A stretch of DNA of 64,000 nucleotides from Zygaena filipendulae (Eukaryota > Arthropoda > Insecta > Lepidoptera > Zygaenidae). The DNA is taken from NCBI GenBank assembly GCA_907165275.2, contig OU015659.1, positions 9,404,501 through 9,468,500 on the forward strand. Reading direction: 5' to 3'. A model generated the notes under the pieces. It was not told the origin of the DNA. It searched no databases and was given only the letters and a program-made list of their open reading frames with translations. The translations under genes and the position numbers were made by a program. This document shows, one piece after another, positions 32,601 through 47,600 of the stretch (its first letter is position 1; every line of letters starts with the position of its first letter).

Positions 32601-35600
32601 CATATAATGTAATAAGTTTGGCAAGTATGATACCTACGTGCTAGCAATGAAACTAGCGGCAGGCAGTCAGGCACCTACTTTACACCGCCGCAACAATGCG
32701 CCCAAGGTTGCATCGTCGACGTCTAATGATAAATCACGTGTGGACTAAGGATTGTCATTCACGACTTGACTATTGATAAGAAAAACAAGTATGAACGTTG
32801 GTTTGACGGTCTGATTATAAAGTATCTTTACAAGTAAAAGTATTTTGATGGGGAACCCTGAAGCCTGAATCGTCTGTAAGAAATAAATGCTTGTTCATTC
32901 ATTCTACAGAACAAGCTTAAATATGTCTGTTTGCTGGTTCAGAATTATTATAATATTTAAATATTTTGGTCTATTTACTAGATTATGAGTCAACTTATTC
33001 GCTAGGGCTTTATTAGTTCTATGTATTGTTTTTATGATCATGACAATATAATTATACTGTTTTCCAGTGGCGAAGGGTGAAATATTGAGAGGGGGAAGCC
33101 GGAAATCTACTTTAATCTCAACTTATTAAACTAAGTAGCTGTACCCCGCGATTTCACCCGCGCTAAAATCGGAGTTCGAGCGGGAATTCCGGTATAAAAA
33201 ATAATTAATAATAATTAGTAATTCCCTGTACCCCTGACAACGTTCTCAATTATGGTAGAGAGAGTTGTTGCGTCTGAAGGGAAGCCGGTGGGAATTGGCT
33301 TCTATGGTACCTTCGCCACTGCTGTTTTCATTTACTCATAGTCAAAATAATAGTAGATATAATTATAACAAATAGGCAGCCGTAGATATAGAGATGGATA
33401 CTGTTTAAAAATACTATATATAGTAGAATTTAAAAATACTATTATGTTTAGAATTCATAATATTTTTCCAGACAGCTAGAACTTAGGATTCCACGAATAA
33501 CGAAGCTTCTATCATTGACTCTAATGCACGTATGAGATGAAAAGTTTATCTTGGCACTGGATGTCCAAAAGTAAAATCTACTATTACCTATCTCTTTCTT
33601 TTAATTGAACATTAATTTTTAATTTTGTCTTAAACAGGATGTTGATATGGTTCTCTGGTATCTTCTTTGCTTCTACATTGAATTCTTCAATTTTTTAAGC
33701 CTTTTTTGGTATGGAATAACATAAAATTACAATGAAATAAAACAAAATACTTAAATTTTAAACAAGACAATGTCGAAACGCCAATCAGCTGTTGTGTATC
33801 CAATCGTCAATGAGTTAGTAAGGAGTACAGAGGCCATTATACCCACGGGTCGGAAGCAAAGACCCTGACCTTGACATCAACGCCCAATATTTAATGAATA
33901 TTTGCTTTTTAAAAATAGAATTTATTATTCTTTGATACATTGTACTTTATTTATAAGCAGGCAAAGAGTGCAAAGAGTGTCGTTCAGCGACGTTCGAGCA
34001 CACGGATAAAAGCCGTATCGATTTGGATAATTTACAAACAGAGACTATAAATAGGGTGGTTTCGCGCAATGTAGATGCATAAAATAGATCATTATTATTC
34101 AGTATTGAACTCTTCAAAAAGAAGTGTACTTTAAGTTTAGGGACTCCTCCGTTAACTATTACGAGTAACTTTTTACCATTCCGATGTACCTACTTATCTA
34201 TAGTATAATATATATCTAATTCTATGTAGTACATACCACGTTTGCTTGGTTTCCACAACACAAGCTTACTGTGGGATCAAGTAGCTCTGTGTGTTGTGAA
34301 GTGGATTATTATTATTAGTCATAAAAATATGAGTAAGCACATGTGATGTTGAGTGACGGTGTGATCGAAGATTGTTAACACACCTAGCGTGGAAAAGGAA
34401 CCGGCTTTCAAGTGTGGCTGCCTCCACACACTGTTAGGTGAAACTTACATGTAATAAATGTATGTATCAGCAACATATTTTAACTATTGCAAATTTGAAA
34501 AGATATAGGTAAGCATTGTTTTGAGTGGATTTCCCATCTCGCGTTTAATTTACGAGTATCTACCAGGTTCATTGGCTTGTTCTGCAAAGTCTGCACATGT
34601 GAGGTAGTATTATAAATATAAAAAAACGAAAGCGAATCAATGAGTCGAAAAATGTTATCGTAGTTTGAGTATCTTTTAAAATTGAGCACGTGATCATTAG
34701 CAAACTTTCCATTTGAAATATGACGCGACCATATGGCAAATAAACTTTGAGAAAACCATATGACAGAAAAAACGAAAGTATTTGTTTTGTAAATATGTAA
34801 AAGTAAAAGTGCTAAAGTCTCATATTTTGTTGACTAGCAATACTGGCATTAATGTGCACGATAGTTTCGTAAAGTGATTACGTTGCATGTTCGCGATTGT
34901 AGCGTAAAAGTTAGTTAGCAGTAATTGGGTAACTGTTTGATACCAGCAGAGCTGATATTTTTACATTTGTGATATGAATAGCATGAGTAAAACAATTTGT
35001 TCTATTTGTCACTCGGTCAAGCAAGCAACCATGACATGGAAACAGTTTCGTAGAAGTTTGCATAAAATATTCAATACTACTTTGAATTATGTAGAGTAGA
35101 GATCATTATTAATTTAGTGATATAGGTTAACCCTGAAATCGGCAAATACATTTTTGAAACGAACTTTCAAACAATAATTTAGGTGACGTATCATCGTCTC
35201 TACATGAAAATTACACGAAATTACTCTCTATCTTCTTTATAAATAAAAATGAATGTTTGTATGTCTGTCCTCTATGCGTTTCGAAACCATTGGTCCGATT
35301 GTTATGAAACTTTGGCGGGTTATTCTGCTTGCGTCCGTAAAGGTTCCTGATCCAAAACTCATGCGGGTGAAACCGCGCGGCATCTATCTTTTATTAGTGT
35401 TATAACATGTCACATCACCATCAAGTTACTTTTCTCGACAATCGAAGAATACAAGGCATTAAGTTCGCCATTTGTACATACTGTGCAATAAAGAATAAAT
35501 AAATAAATAAATACAACACTGATCGGCTGCGTCTCTACATATCTACACACCGGTATCGATAGTGCCACGTATCTTAGGTGAAATCAAAGTGTTTCAAATT

Positions 35601-38600
35601 GTGACTCTAGCATGAACATGTTCGGAACAAATATACGTTGAACTACAATATTCGCAATCACAATTTTTGCGATTCAAAATCATTACTCTGCAAACGAATT
35701 ATTCAAATGCGTTGCCTAAAGTTATTTGTGCTTAGGCCACTGACGCCGAACCGGTCCCGTCCTGCCTGACTGGTGCTTCAACGTGAAAATAAAGTGTGAT
35801 GTGAATATATTCATCTTCCTCTAACCTTAACAAAAATTCACAGCAGCAATATGTTGCATTTTTTTTGGATGTTATTATTATTTTTTTAATAAAGTAGAAG
35901 GTCGTTTTATAACTTAAGGATGAATATGGGTCTATTATGTCGTTTTTTTTGTAACTACAATACAATCATGATCGCGATATAAGTAACCACCAAGGCTAGT
36001 AAATGTATTCCTAACATTTTTTCCCTCTTTATGTATTTTGATGGGATAATCTTAGTTTACGACTCTCATACCACCTAATGATGATAATCTATCGCCTATT
36101 TAGTAAAGACAAAGAACATTCTACTGCAAGTACCGCATCGGTTGAGAATTTACCTCTATTATGCCTGCAGTCGTAATTCCCTCAGAGAACTGTTGTATCA
36201 ATCTATCTCGCTTCTTTTTGAGTCATTGCACTTTTATTTGTTTTCCGTTCAGTTTGTATTCTAATTTAATAAATAATATCTATTTTATTAGTATTTTTCT
36301 TATATGTAGTAGTTTTGTTTAAATGTTCACAACCAAAACACTTTGAGAAAGAATATATTGATTGATACGAGTATTGTTTACAGATTGCTGAAGGACTTTT
36401 AGACTAAATAGATACTGAGGTAGGTATTGCTATTGCTCGTTGTCTGTGTCGCTATATAATCCGTAATGCAAACTCGAATGAGACACCTTCATTGTCATTT
36501 GAAACTCCGGGGTCGTTATGCGCTCGCATTAGATTTGACATCGTCCGTCATTTGTCCGTCTTTAGTACAGTGTTTGACACCTATATTGTCTTGAATCTAC
36601 CCGAGCTAGCGAGACGGCTGGCGGTTGTGGACTATACAAGTAACTAGATTTTTGTTACCTTGAGGTATTTTATACGCTACAAGATCAAAAACCATAAACT
36701 GATGATCATAATAATCAGTATCGAAAACTATTTAGGTACAAACAATGGTGACTTAAAGCGTGGTCTATAAATTGAGAAATAATTAATAAACCTCGCTAGT
36801 ATTACCTCAGACTTTTAATCATTTCATATTTTCTTTTTGCTTTCGGGGTTTAGGTACGTTAGTTTTAGTAAATCTTTGAAAGTCGGATAGGTACTAGAAA
36901 ATAAAAATAGATCACATTATTAACACGGTGGTAAAAGATTTAAAATATAGTCTGGTGGTATTCTATCACACCAAATTACTTATACATAATTATATGATTA
37001 ATAAACACACACAAATAGTGTGTTTTAAAGCTTATAGGTCTTGTTTGTTTAAAAAACTTTCAAGATTTTATATAGATACTACCTATTTGTATAAGGTAAA
37101 AATTCGTTCTAGCAATAAGGCCGCCTTTTTGGCATGTAATGAATTTATAATAATATTGTAAAAAATAAATTATATTGTATTTTATTGTACTAGGTACCTA
37201 ATTCAACTTACATGTCTCTTTTCTGCGTGCTTGTTTATATGTACAATATTTTTTTTTGCAAATGATATAAGTACCTACCTATACGCATATTTTTATAACT
37301 TTTTATAATATTATTGTTATAATGTGTTGTTTGGGAAACATATTTCAAATGCTATGAGTAAATATAATTTATTTTTGAGCTTATATAATTAATATATTTG
37401 CAATGACTTCATTTGCAATCGAGGTTAGCATATTTTGAAAAAATTGTTATACATTGTGTAAATTCGTATTATATAGACAAATCATATTTATATGTTAATG
37501 TACAGGTATAATTATAATAATAACTGAAACAGAATTACGTAATTTCTCGTAGTAGGCTACTATTAACTTGAAGGCCGATCAAATAATAAATACTTCCTGC
37601 ATAATTTTTACTAAATGTTTTTTATAATCCGTTATTGGTAGGGTTGCCAGGCGTCCGGATAAAGCCGGACATAGTCAGGCTTTTTGATGGCTTGTCCGGC
37701 CAAAATAAACGGTGTCCGGCTAATCCGGCTTTTGTTAGGCTTTTTACATTTCGCAAACGAACGAGCGCCGAGAAAAATATTGATAAATTGTTTATTTCGA
37801 ATTTAATTTTGATTGATGACTTTAAGTATGCTACACAAAATCCTCAATAATGTAGGGTGTCCGGCCTTTTCGCCCAGATGTCCAGCCAAACTGGCTGGTC
37901 TGTCCGGCTATTAGGTTTGGCGACCTGGCAACCCTGGTTATTGGTATATCACAATATGTATCTTGTCTTCCTTGAATACAGGTATATATCTGTTTAATTC
38001 ATAGATTAAGAGCACCCATTTAACGGTCATTGCATTTTAATCTGTCCAACCGTAAGACATGGTCGACTGATGTTTGCATTATGTTGAGTGCGCATTGGAT
38101 TCATTTCTTAAACTATTAGGAATTATCAGTTATAACCATCTAACTTTAGTTGGGGCATTACTTCTAATTGTCAATATCGTCGTGCTTTTTACTCGTATAT
38201 TAGCATGTAGAGTCCTACGGCCGCACTCAGAGTCGACTTTAATGATTACTTAATTAAGTATAGATTTTTAAAACAAAACTGCCGCTATCAGACAAGTTCA
38301 ATAAATTAATGTAAATTGGCATTTAACTAATTAAGTTACATCTCGTTAAATGCCAATTAATATTAATTTACTGAACGTCTCTTGCGGCAGTTTTGTTTTA
38401 AAAATCTATACTTAATTATGTAATCATTAAAGTCGACTCTGAGTGCGGCCGCTAGAGTTCATTAATTAAGAGGTCCGAACTTTGGAAGTTCAATCTTATA
38501 GTGGTTACTTCAAATACGCGTATACCTACTTCTAAATAAAGTAAAATTGTGTACGAAGTTCACTAATTCATAATGGGCTAGAGTCCATAGACCCTCGGGA

Positions 38601-41600
38601 CAAACCTGTGTCTCAGCTGTGGGACATAAATAGGCTGACTATGACTCAAAACTCATGATAAACTATGCTGTTTTTATGGTGGATAAGCTTACATTTTGGG
38701 TTCTATCTCTATAATTATTAGCATCATAAAAGTCACACAATTATCTGATTAACGATAAAAATCACGCACGAAGAACATCCTAGATTCTTACAATGATGTC
38801 ATCGGTCTCGTACTGTGTCAGTATTTTGTTTGTTTGGATGTGGCTGGCATTGGAGTTGAATTGAGCCATGTGTAAACAACACCCACTTATAGAGCTCTAA
38901 CACGCGATAATTACGTTGTAAATTACTGAAAATAAGCGGATATGAGAGATTCAGGTAATCAGGTGATACATGAAAGCTAAAAATACTAAATACAAATACC
39001 TAAAGTTATCTCGACATCTTAATAGCAACAAATGAGCAATGACCTTTGGGAAAAAAAGGCTTAGGTATTTAAAATTAGCGTTCAATAAGTAGATATACTA
39101 CCTAATATGGCTTTTTCTGCAACATTATTATTAGATATACGTGACCGAATCTTTACGTTTTAGTAGCTACCTACACTTATTCGTGAATCGTGACTTAAGG
39201 GGGTACACAGATTTTGTTGGCGAATAGGTCTTCAGAGCAAAGAAATGCAACAGATATACTATAGATTTATAAAAAGTATATAAATATAATAAATACTAGC
39301 TGTGCCCCATGGTTTCACCCGTGTGAGTTTCGGAATTCCCGCAGGAACTCAAAGTAACCTAGTGAAAGTCTCGTCAAAATTGGTCCAACCGTTTTGGAGA
39401 GTCACCCGCGTGAGTTTCGGAATTCCCGCAGGAACCCAACTTCTTTTATACAAACCTTGTCCTGACAATAACGAACACAATACAAAAAAAGAATACTCAG
39501 TTTGGAAGTTTACTTCAGTGGTGTGGAAGTTATGCGATCACATACATTTCAGCGATTCATTTTTATTTATATAGTTAGTTAATTAAAATGGACGCAAATA
39601 AGCAATAACATGAAATTAAGTTATTGATACAGAACGATTTATTGACAGTTAGAGAACGTTTTTTAATTATATGTTTACTTCATTACATTGTATAAATATG
39701 TAACAATATGTTGAACATAAAAAAATGTTGGTACAAAATGGTGCTATAGTTTTAAAACACGATTTACTCAAAATTTATCCAGTGTAGGTTAACACACTAT
39801 TGCTTATCTTTGTCCAAATACAATACAAAAATTCCAACATGGACATAGGAGAACAACGACGAACATACTAAAAGTACGAATAGTAAAAATCCAAAAATTT
39901 TGTTATTACATCATCTGTCTCAAAACGTGTGAAACGCTAAACAATCGACTCGTATTCTGTATAGGTACTTAATAACACTTTGTTCGATTCTTTATTTATA
40001 GCTTGCGATTCCCTCCGGGACCACCCGGGCGGCATTTATGTATATGTATACAACATGCATACGTAATGTTTTCAAGAAACTAGAAAGCATGTTCTTGTGA
40101 TGCTTCCAAACAATATGCTTAAAGTATAATTATCATAGTTACATAATAGGTACAATAAAACAATTCACAAGTTCAGATGACTTCATACCAAATACATCGT
40201 GATTGTGCATGTTTGTTCAGAATTGTGATTGTTTTTATATTCATTGTTAAGAGTAATCGAACAGTCACGATCATACCAATATGATGACTCTTGTTTATAA
40301 TCTTTGTTCCTATAACTCCTATAAGTAGTCATTTACATACATATGTATATAGTTCCTATATATACCGCAGTATTAAGCTGTTATATATTGATGGTATTTT
40401 TGCGTTTATTATCTGTTTTTATTTTTATTGACTTTGCTTTTTTTTTATTGACTACGCCTTCTGAAATGGTTTAGACATGATGATGAGAGTTTGATACCTA
40501 ACCCGGAGAAGCTCTTCATCGCTATCTATTTGTATGAAAGGAAGAGTCGAGGCAGACCCTCATGAAGGTCGACCTGCGTGCAGGTGAGGACCCAGCGACT
40601 GTGCAGTGTGCACGGCCTAGTATAGGTGTAAATGCTTATCACGCGAGTTTCAAATGGGCTTGTCAACCAAATTTTAGTTTTTAGTCCGTCTTGTAGATTA
40701 ATAAAAAATATTGGACACGTATTTTAGAATTTTTTACGTAATGAAAAAATAACGGAGATACATTAATTCGAAATGTCGCGTAACGTCACGCCGTGCTACA
40801 GTTTACACGTTATGACGTCAAGAGCCGTTAATTTGAAAATAAAAAAATACGTGTTATTATTACTATATATCATATAATATATATATAATATACAATATCT
40901 AACGACGGACTAAATAATATGTAGAATTTTGATTTTCATACCCCGAAAAACCTTTGTGCTAATGAAAACCGATACTTTTGTTTCTTGGTTTCTATAGACC
41001 TTTTAATTTTAATATAGAGAATCCTTCACATTTTGCATTTTAAAGACGTAGCAAAGGAAGTGACATACCCATTAAATTATGGCCGTGGAAGCACACCTAC
41101 TCATTATATAAGTACACTTTTTATGTATTTATTATGAAAAAGAAGTTGCGGTACCGCGTTGGTATGTAAATGCGCAGACATTTGACTGCGAATCGTGTGT
41201 ATAGCGTTTTATGACTGGATTGTGCAAAACCAAAAGCGAAGCGAATCAGCGATAGTATGATAAAATCTAGTATTCAAATTTCAACTATATTGTACTCGTA
41301 TAATATCACATAGAAAGAGATTTCGACAGTGTCCTCAGGTTAGCTCATTGCAGCTTAGACGAATGAAACACAGACAAATATTTCCCGCGGTTACGCCCGT
41401 GTTTATTTTGGAGTTCCCACGGAATATCCTTTTCTGTACCCCTGGCCAAATATTTGCACAACTTCATGACGTTCGTCGCTTGAGTGGTTAGAGCGTGAAA
41501 ACGTAACAAAAAACATTCTTATTCGCCTTTATAATATTAGTAGATAAATAATAATAACAGACCTACTGTCTAAATAAAACTGTACATAATAATGAAAATT

Positions 41601-44600
41601 CTAAAAAATATTGGGAATAATTGAATCATTAAGTTGTTCACCAACGTATTTATTCAATACATAGGTAGCAGCATTTAACCGCAATAAATCATAGAAAGAC
41701 ATAGTAAAGAGATCAATACGAGCGTTTCATATTCAGCATACGGCGGGCAGACGCGCGAGCACGCGTGCCGAGTCGCGGACGCTGGCGGGCGGTACCGTTG
41801 TTTGACCGCAATCACTGGTGCAAGGCACGAGCGATTGGCGAGCATGAATCTAGAAATAATTATCATAACTTTAGGTGGACACTAGATTTGTAAATGTAAG
41901 TTTCTTTATGATGGTTATACGTATACATAGGTATGTTTAAGTTATACAACTTCGTACTATTCAGCTCTCAGGTACTACTACATACCTACCTTATGTACTT
42001 ACAACATAAGTAGGTTCCTATGCGATGTTTTCTGCGCTCCTGATAAAAACTACAAATAATTATTAGAGGCGATTCTAGAATCTGTGGTCTTCTCCTACTT
42101 CGTTTTCTTTAATTATTGCGTCTATCGCGATTTTTCGCATTTAATTTTGTCAATGAAAATGTTTCACTAGTTAAAATATCTTCTAATATATGTATAGTTA
42201 TGATTTCTCCAAAAAGAAATGTCACGTGAAATGATTACAAAATGTAGTGAAATGACACTTATTTGAGTGGTTGCACATGATTCTCATGATCCGTCTCTAA
42301 TCTAGGCATTTTCTTCTTAACCGACTTAAAAATGGAAGAGGTTTTCAATCCAACCATATACATTTTTTATGTTATTGTAAATAGGGAGCTGAAGGATATG
42401 TTACATTTGAGATGTTATACAAAATCGCAGGGCGCTTGTGACTTGTAGCGGTAGAGAATACCGTGTGTCCGTCTGCTGTCTACAAGAACATGCTAACCCG
42501 AATACATCGTATCAATGAATGCGTGAAGCGTATTCTTTTGACACACCAATAACCGACATTTCTGCCACTTGATCATCACCTGACCACCACTTGTGACCGT
42601 TGAGAACGGGGCGTGATGACGAATTGCGGGTTTCACAATACCTTTAGTATCGAGTTTATCTGTTTACTAGCTGTTCTCCGCGGTTTCACCTGCGTTCAAT
42701 CAAATCAGCTGGATTCAAAAAACACTTTTTTTTTAAAGTAAAATTGTTAAAAGAAATTACGATGCTTGTTTTATATACATATAGGTTTAATTAGGCATAT
42801 TTCAACTGACTGATAAACAGATATCGCACATCCTAAACCGCTGAGGGCCTGAGTCTAGGAACATGTGCATGGGATCTTGGAGAAATCGAGGGAACTCTTC
42901 AAAATTTACAGGCTCACCTATGGCGATTTAGGTATTTTTTATAGTAAATCGTTTATTTGCTTTCAGAAAGCAAAATTTGAAGAAGTGAAATTGATGATGA
43001 AGACCACAGATGGTCATCGGAACTACTCAATTTCACAGGTTACAATTCGTAAACTTTAATTTGTTTTCTAAACAATTTATGCTCGTTACAATGTATATGG
43101 TGGTGGTAGAACTGATGGTAATCTACCATGAGAACTCCTCAAAAATTAACGTCCCTGCATCGGGTAAAACAATATTTTGTAAAAGGTTATGATCAGTTGA
43201 CAATAGGCTATTGTAACTTTGATAAATTACAAACCGACTTACAAAAAAGAAAGAAAGAAATACTTAAACAAATTTTTAATTAAAACCGACTTCCAAAAAC
43301 ACACAACTAAAAAGCTAAAAATAACAAAATACCGATTTATTTCAAAAGACCTAAATACACGTAAAATTATTATTGCTACCGCTGATTGGGTTGAAGTCGG
43401 TGACAAGCCAAATATGGAATAGATATGTAGATGGGCTAAGTCCACTCCCGCCACGAGCTCGTCGTGAGCAGAGCAACCCAAGTTGGCAGACACAAACGGG
43501 CTTGGTACCGCATTCAAATCGATCAGTGGTAGCACAAACCAATATAATATTACGTGTATTTATGTCTTTTGAATTAAATCGGTATTTTGTTATTTTTAAC
43601 TTTTTAGTTTTGTGTTTTTGGAAGTCGGTTTTAATTTTTTTGTTATTGTAAGGAGAAGGTTCTTATGTAAGATGTTATCGGTTTTGACGAGACATTCACT
43701 GCTAATTAACTGATGTTAAGTAATAATTTACTTTGGAGTTCATGCGGGAATTCTGAAACTCACATGGGTGAAACTGCGGGGCAAAGAAAGGAAGAAAGAA
43801 AATACATTTATCTCAGCACAATAAACAAGGAAAAGAAACAGACAGAAGCAGTGCCTAATCTAAAGAAGACATAATATGTCTTGCATGCTGTGCCGGAGGG
43901 GTCACCAACTCAGCACTAGCTAGGTGCGGGTACACCTAGCACTGGTTTTCATTTGACAGCTAGTAATATTATGTGTACGACGTGCCATGTTCCAAATAAG
44001 TGGACGCTAAACAGGCTCCACTTAGCAGGTACCTTTGCCATTAGAATGTGAAAGCGAAACCAGCGATCGGTTCAAGTAATTGCGGGAAAAGTTCGCTGTG
44101 GAAATGCTTGACCGGCGCGTTGCGTCGCTACTAATTTCTCTCTGCAGTCACACGATGTTTTAATATTATGTGTAACTATTTATGTAATTATATTGTAATC
44201 TTTCTCATCATTTACCTATGCTTTGTTAATATCTATTAATTAGTTGGGTATATTTTTGATACATTAGAGTTAATTCGACAGTTTCATTGGTTAATTTCAA
44301 AGTGAAACTACCTACATAGTATGGGTACCTAGAGAAAGAAAAAATAAAAGTGTTATCATTACATATTTAAAACTTTCGCGTCTTTTCCATCGCGTTAATT
44401 CGTTTGTTGTAATACAAAATTGCGTGTGTACACACTAATATCTACATTTTTTTGAAAGAAATTACATAGTACGTAGGTACTACTACTTAAATTTTTCTAA
44501 GGGAAGTTCAAATCAAGATGACAAAATAGACATAAAAACTCAAAACTCCATTTTAAAAGATCAAAATAATACTGACAGGAAATTGCTTGTAGATGTCGTT

Positions 44601-47600
44601 TAGAATGTAAACATCGCAAACTCCTGCGCAATCTCCTTGATAGTCTACAGATGATTAAGGCCAATAAGTGACCTCACTTTTAATTCCTATGCAGTTTAGA
44701 GGTCTCTTCAAAACTTTTGATTGTTTTAAACCCTAAACAATATATGCTTAGATCCATAAAATAAATAAGTGTCTAAATAGGTACATAGGTTATAACCTAC
44801 TTTAATATCTCACATTTTTAAATAACAGCAATTGTTATAGGTATCCAATAAAGCAAAGAAATAGAGTTTAATACTTGTTCATAATGTTATTTTGTTCTTA
44901 TAAATACATATTTTGACTTTACATAGAACTTGGCACTCATTTAGATCTCCATTCTTTTTGCGGCGAAGCCCATAGCCAAGTATAATTTTTGTATTGAACT
45001 TGGCTCTCTTTTTTACATTTATGTTTTTGGTGGGATATCATTAAATCATTATCATCATTTTGTAAAGAATATAAAAAAAATACGCGCTAAACAACACACC
45101 GTTGGCCGGTTGTTTAGATCGAATTACAAGTTTTTTGTATGGGGATTGGGGACACCACTTATCTTTTGACTTTTTTTTTATTTTTAGATTATTTTCTACG
45201 CTTACACACAATCACCGAGCTGGATTCCAAATTTCATCCTTCTAGGTCATCTGGAAGTAGGTTATATTTAGGTACTATATGTCAGTCAGTCAGTCAGTAC
45301 TAAAATTTACGACTTTATAACCGTTTGAGCTAGCTTCATGAAATTTAAGCTTGGTGGGTATAATTAAACACACGTAGTTTTATGTGTTTACGTTAAAGAG
45401 GTTTTGAGTTATAGAAGGCTCAAAAGTGGCACCAAGTGGTTCGTGTAATATTACACTCGGCGCTGGCTCGCCAGTTCCTTTGCTTGAACTTGGCTTGACA
45501 CGCTGCCGCGTATTTAGATTTAAGTAGAAACCTACTTAAAAACTTTACGTAGGTAGGAAGGAACCTAATTATTTTCTTCTGCGATCGTCAATTATTTACA
45601 TTCGAATAAAAATATACACTCAAGTACACCTGTATCTCTTATTATCTATCTTAGTAGGTACGTGTGATTTCCATTGTCATTATTTTTATGTAAAACTTAC
45701 GTAAGACTTTGTAAGTAGGAAGTCAGATGTTTTATTGTTATTTGAATGAAATGCAAAATAATGGCTATAGAATTTTGTCAGAATTTATTATTCTTTACTT
45801 TATAATTGGCACTGAAAGGTGAATGAATATCTATCGTATGATAATAATTATTGTGTGTACTCAATCCAAAACGCAATCATAAATGTTTTTTTTTCATATG
45901 GTGTGAATCCTTTTTTATAGTGCAAAATAGTGCCCGATCTATCATTAATTCGCCATCCTCATCGGTAGACTGATTGTGATGTGAGAATGCGGGCAACACA
46001 ACGGTGTTTTGAAGCAACATTTGAAAGATATGTTAGTAGTTATTTCCTCTATCTGCTAGATATAAATAACACTGCCGATTAATGATTTTACGAACGATTT
46101 ACTGGAAGAAAAGACCACTAGCTGACAACCACTTACTCAAAATTCAACGGAATGTCGGTTATGGCTTATGAACCCAAATACAAACGTTGAGTAGGTATTA
46201 GTTTGAGATAAATGTGATTTTGAGTTGAATGATGTACAAAAAGATTTAAAAATACTTAATGAAGTTTATGCAATAATTAATTTCATTTGAAAATAGCCAT
46301 AAAAATCTTTTTTGGTTATTTCAGGAATAAGAAATTCATATTCAATTCTTCTAATAGCTCAATATCTTATCGCTTTAGTGACGAAAGGTAATAGAAATTT
46401 GTATAATAGAAAATCTATTAGATATGCAGTTTTGTGATAATGAGACCAATAATTGTTCGGTCAGGACCTCGAATTGGCGACTTTCTCTCTCTGTGTGCTC
46501 AAATCTAGGTAGGTAGTGCCGTTCTAAAACTGTCGACATTCAAATCTGTTACGTATGTTTAAGTACTATGAGACATGTATATACAAATAAATTTTCTTTC
46601 TTTGATAATATGTATCTATATGAATCAAAAATCCGCCTCGTATCAAGTGTCATGTGATTGTGGTTCAACTACGAGTACATTTCCCATTTAAATTGAAACT
46701 GTTATCCTTGTTACTCACTTAGCCATTCCTCCAAAGTTTCTTGGTAAAGATTACCAACCTTTAGCGGTGCTCAGCTCATGCATTTTAAAAAGAGAAAGAA
46801 CATGTTTTATAACAGACTAGCTGTGCCCCACGGTTTCACCCGCGTGAGTTTCGGAATTCCCGCAGGGACTTCAAAGTAGTGAGGCTTTAACTTCCTATAA
46901 CATCAGCTAATTAGCAGTGAAACTCCCGTCAAAATTGGTCCATTCGATTCGGAGATTCACCCGTGTGAGTTTCGGAATTCCTGCAGGATCTCTTAATATC
47001 AGAAACCTTTGCGGACGCACGCAGAACAATCCGCCAGTTTCATCACAATCGGACCAATGGTTTAGAAACGCATAGAGGACAAACATACAAACATTCATTT
47101 TTATTTATAAAGAAGATGAAGACTAGTCATACATAACTTAATAGATATGTAGCATTGATCACCTACACTAGTATAGTAAAATATTATTATCTGTGCCTAT
47201 ACTTTCAAGTTGATTAGTTTATTTTTAACGTAGTTTTGCTTATTTATTCCCGTGTAGGAAGTAGGTAGGTATTGCGTGCCTACTGCCTGCATAAGTGGGT
47301 TAAACCCGGTACACACACGCTTTGCTGTTCCTATTCGATGAAGCATGTTTGATTTGAAAAAAAAAAGCAGTCTAGTTATACGAACGGAGGTTAACACGCT
47401 TTTTTACTTGGAAAACAGACTCGATCGAGATCTAAGATATTAAATTAATCGGAATATCTATCGCGAAAACGCCACTCTGGTTCAAAATCTTTTAAGTGGG
47501 TAATGGGTATCTAGTTCGGTTGTATTTCTAGGTTCTTACTAGGGATACTCTCTCGCTCAGTCATATAAAATCGCAAATTGAAGTGTGTAGTTATTCGCCG

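Noticed and set aside
43219..43651. Several frames on both strands
   Set aside because: They arise from the long palindrome at 43280-43634, whose two arms give mirror-image frames.
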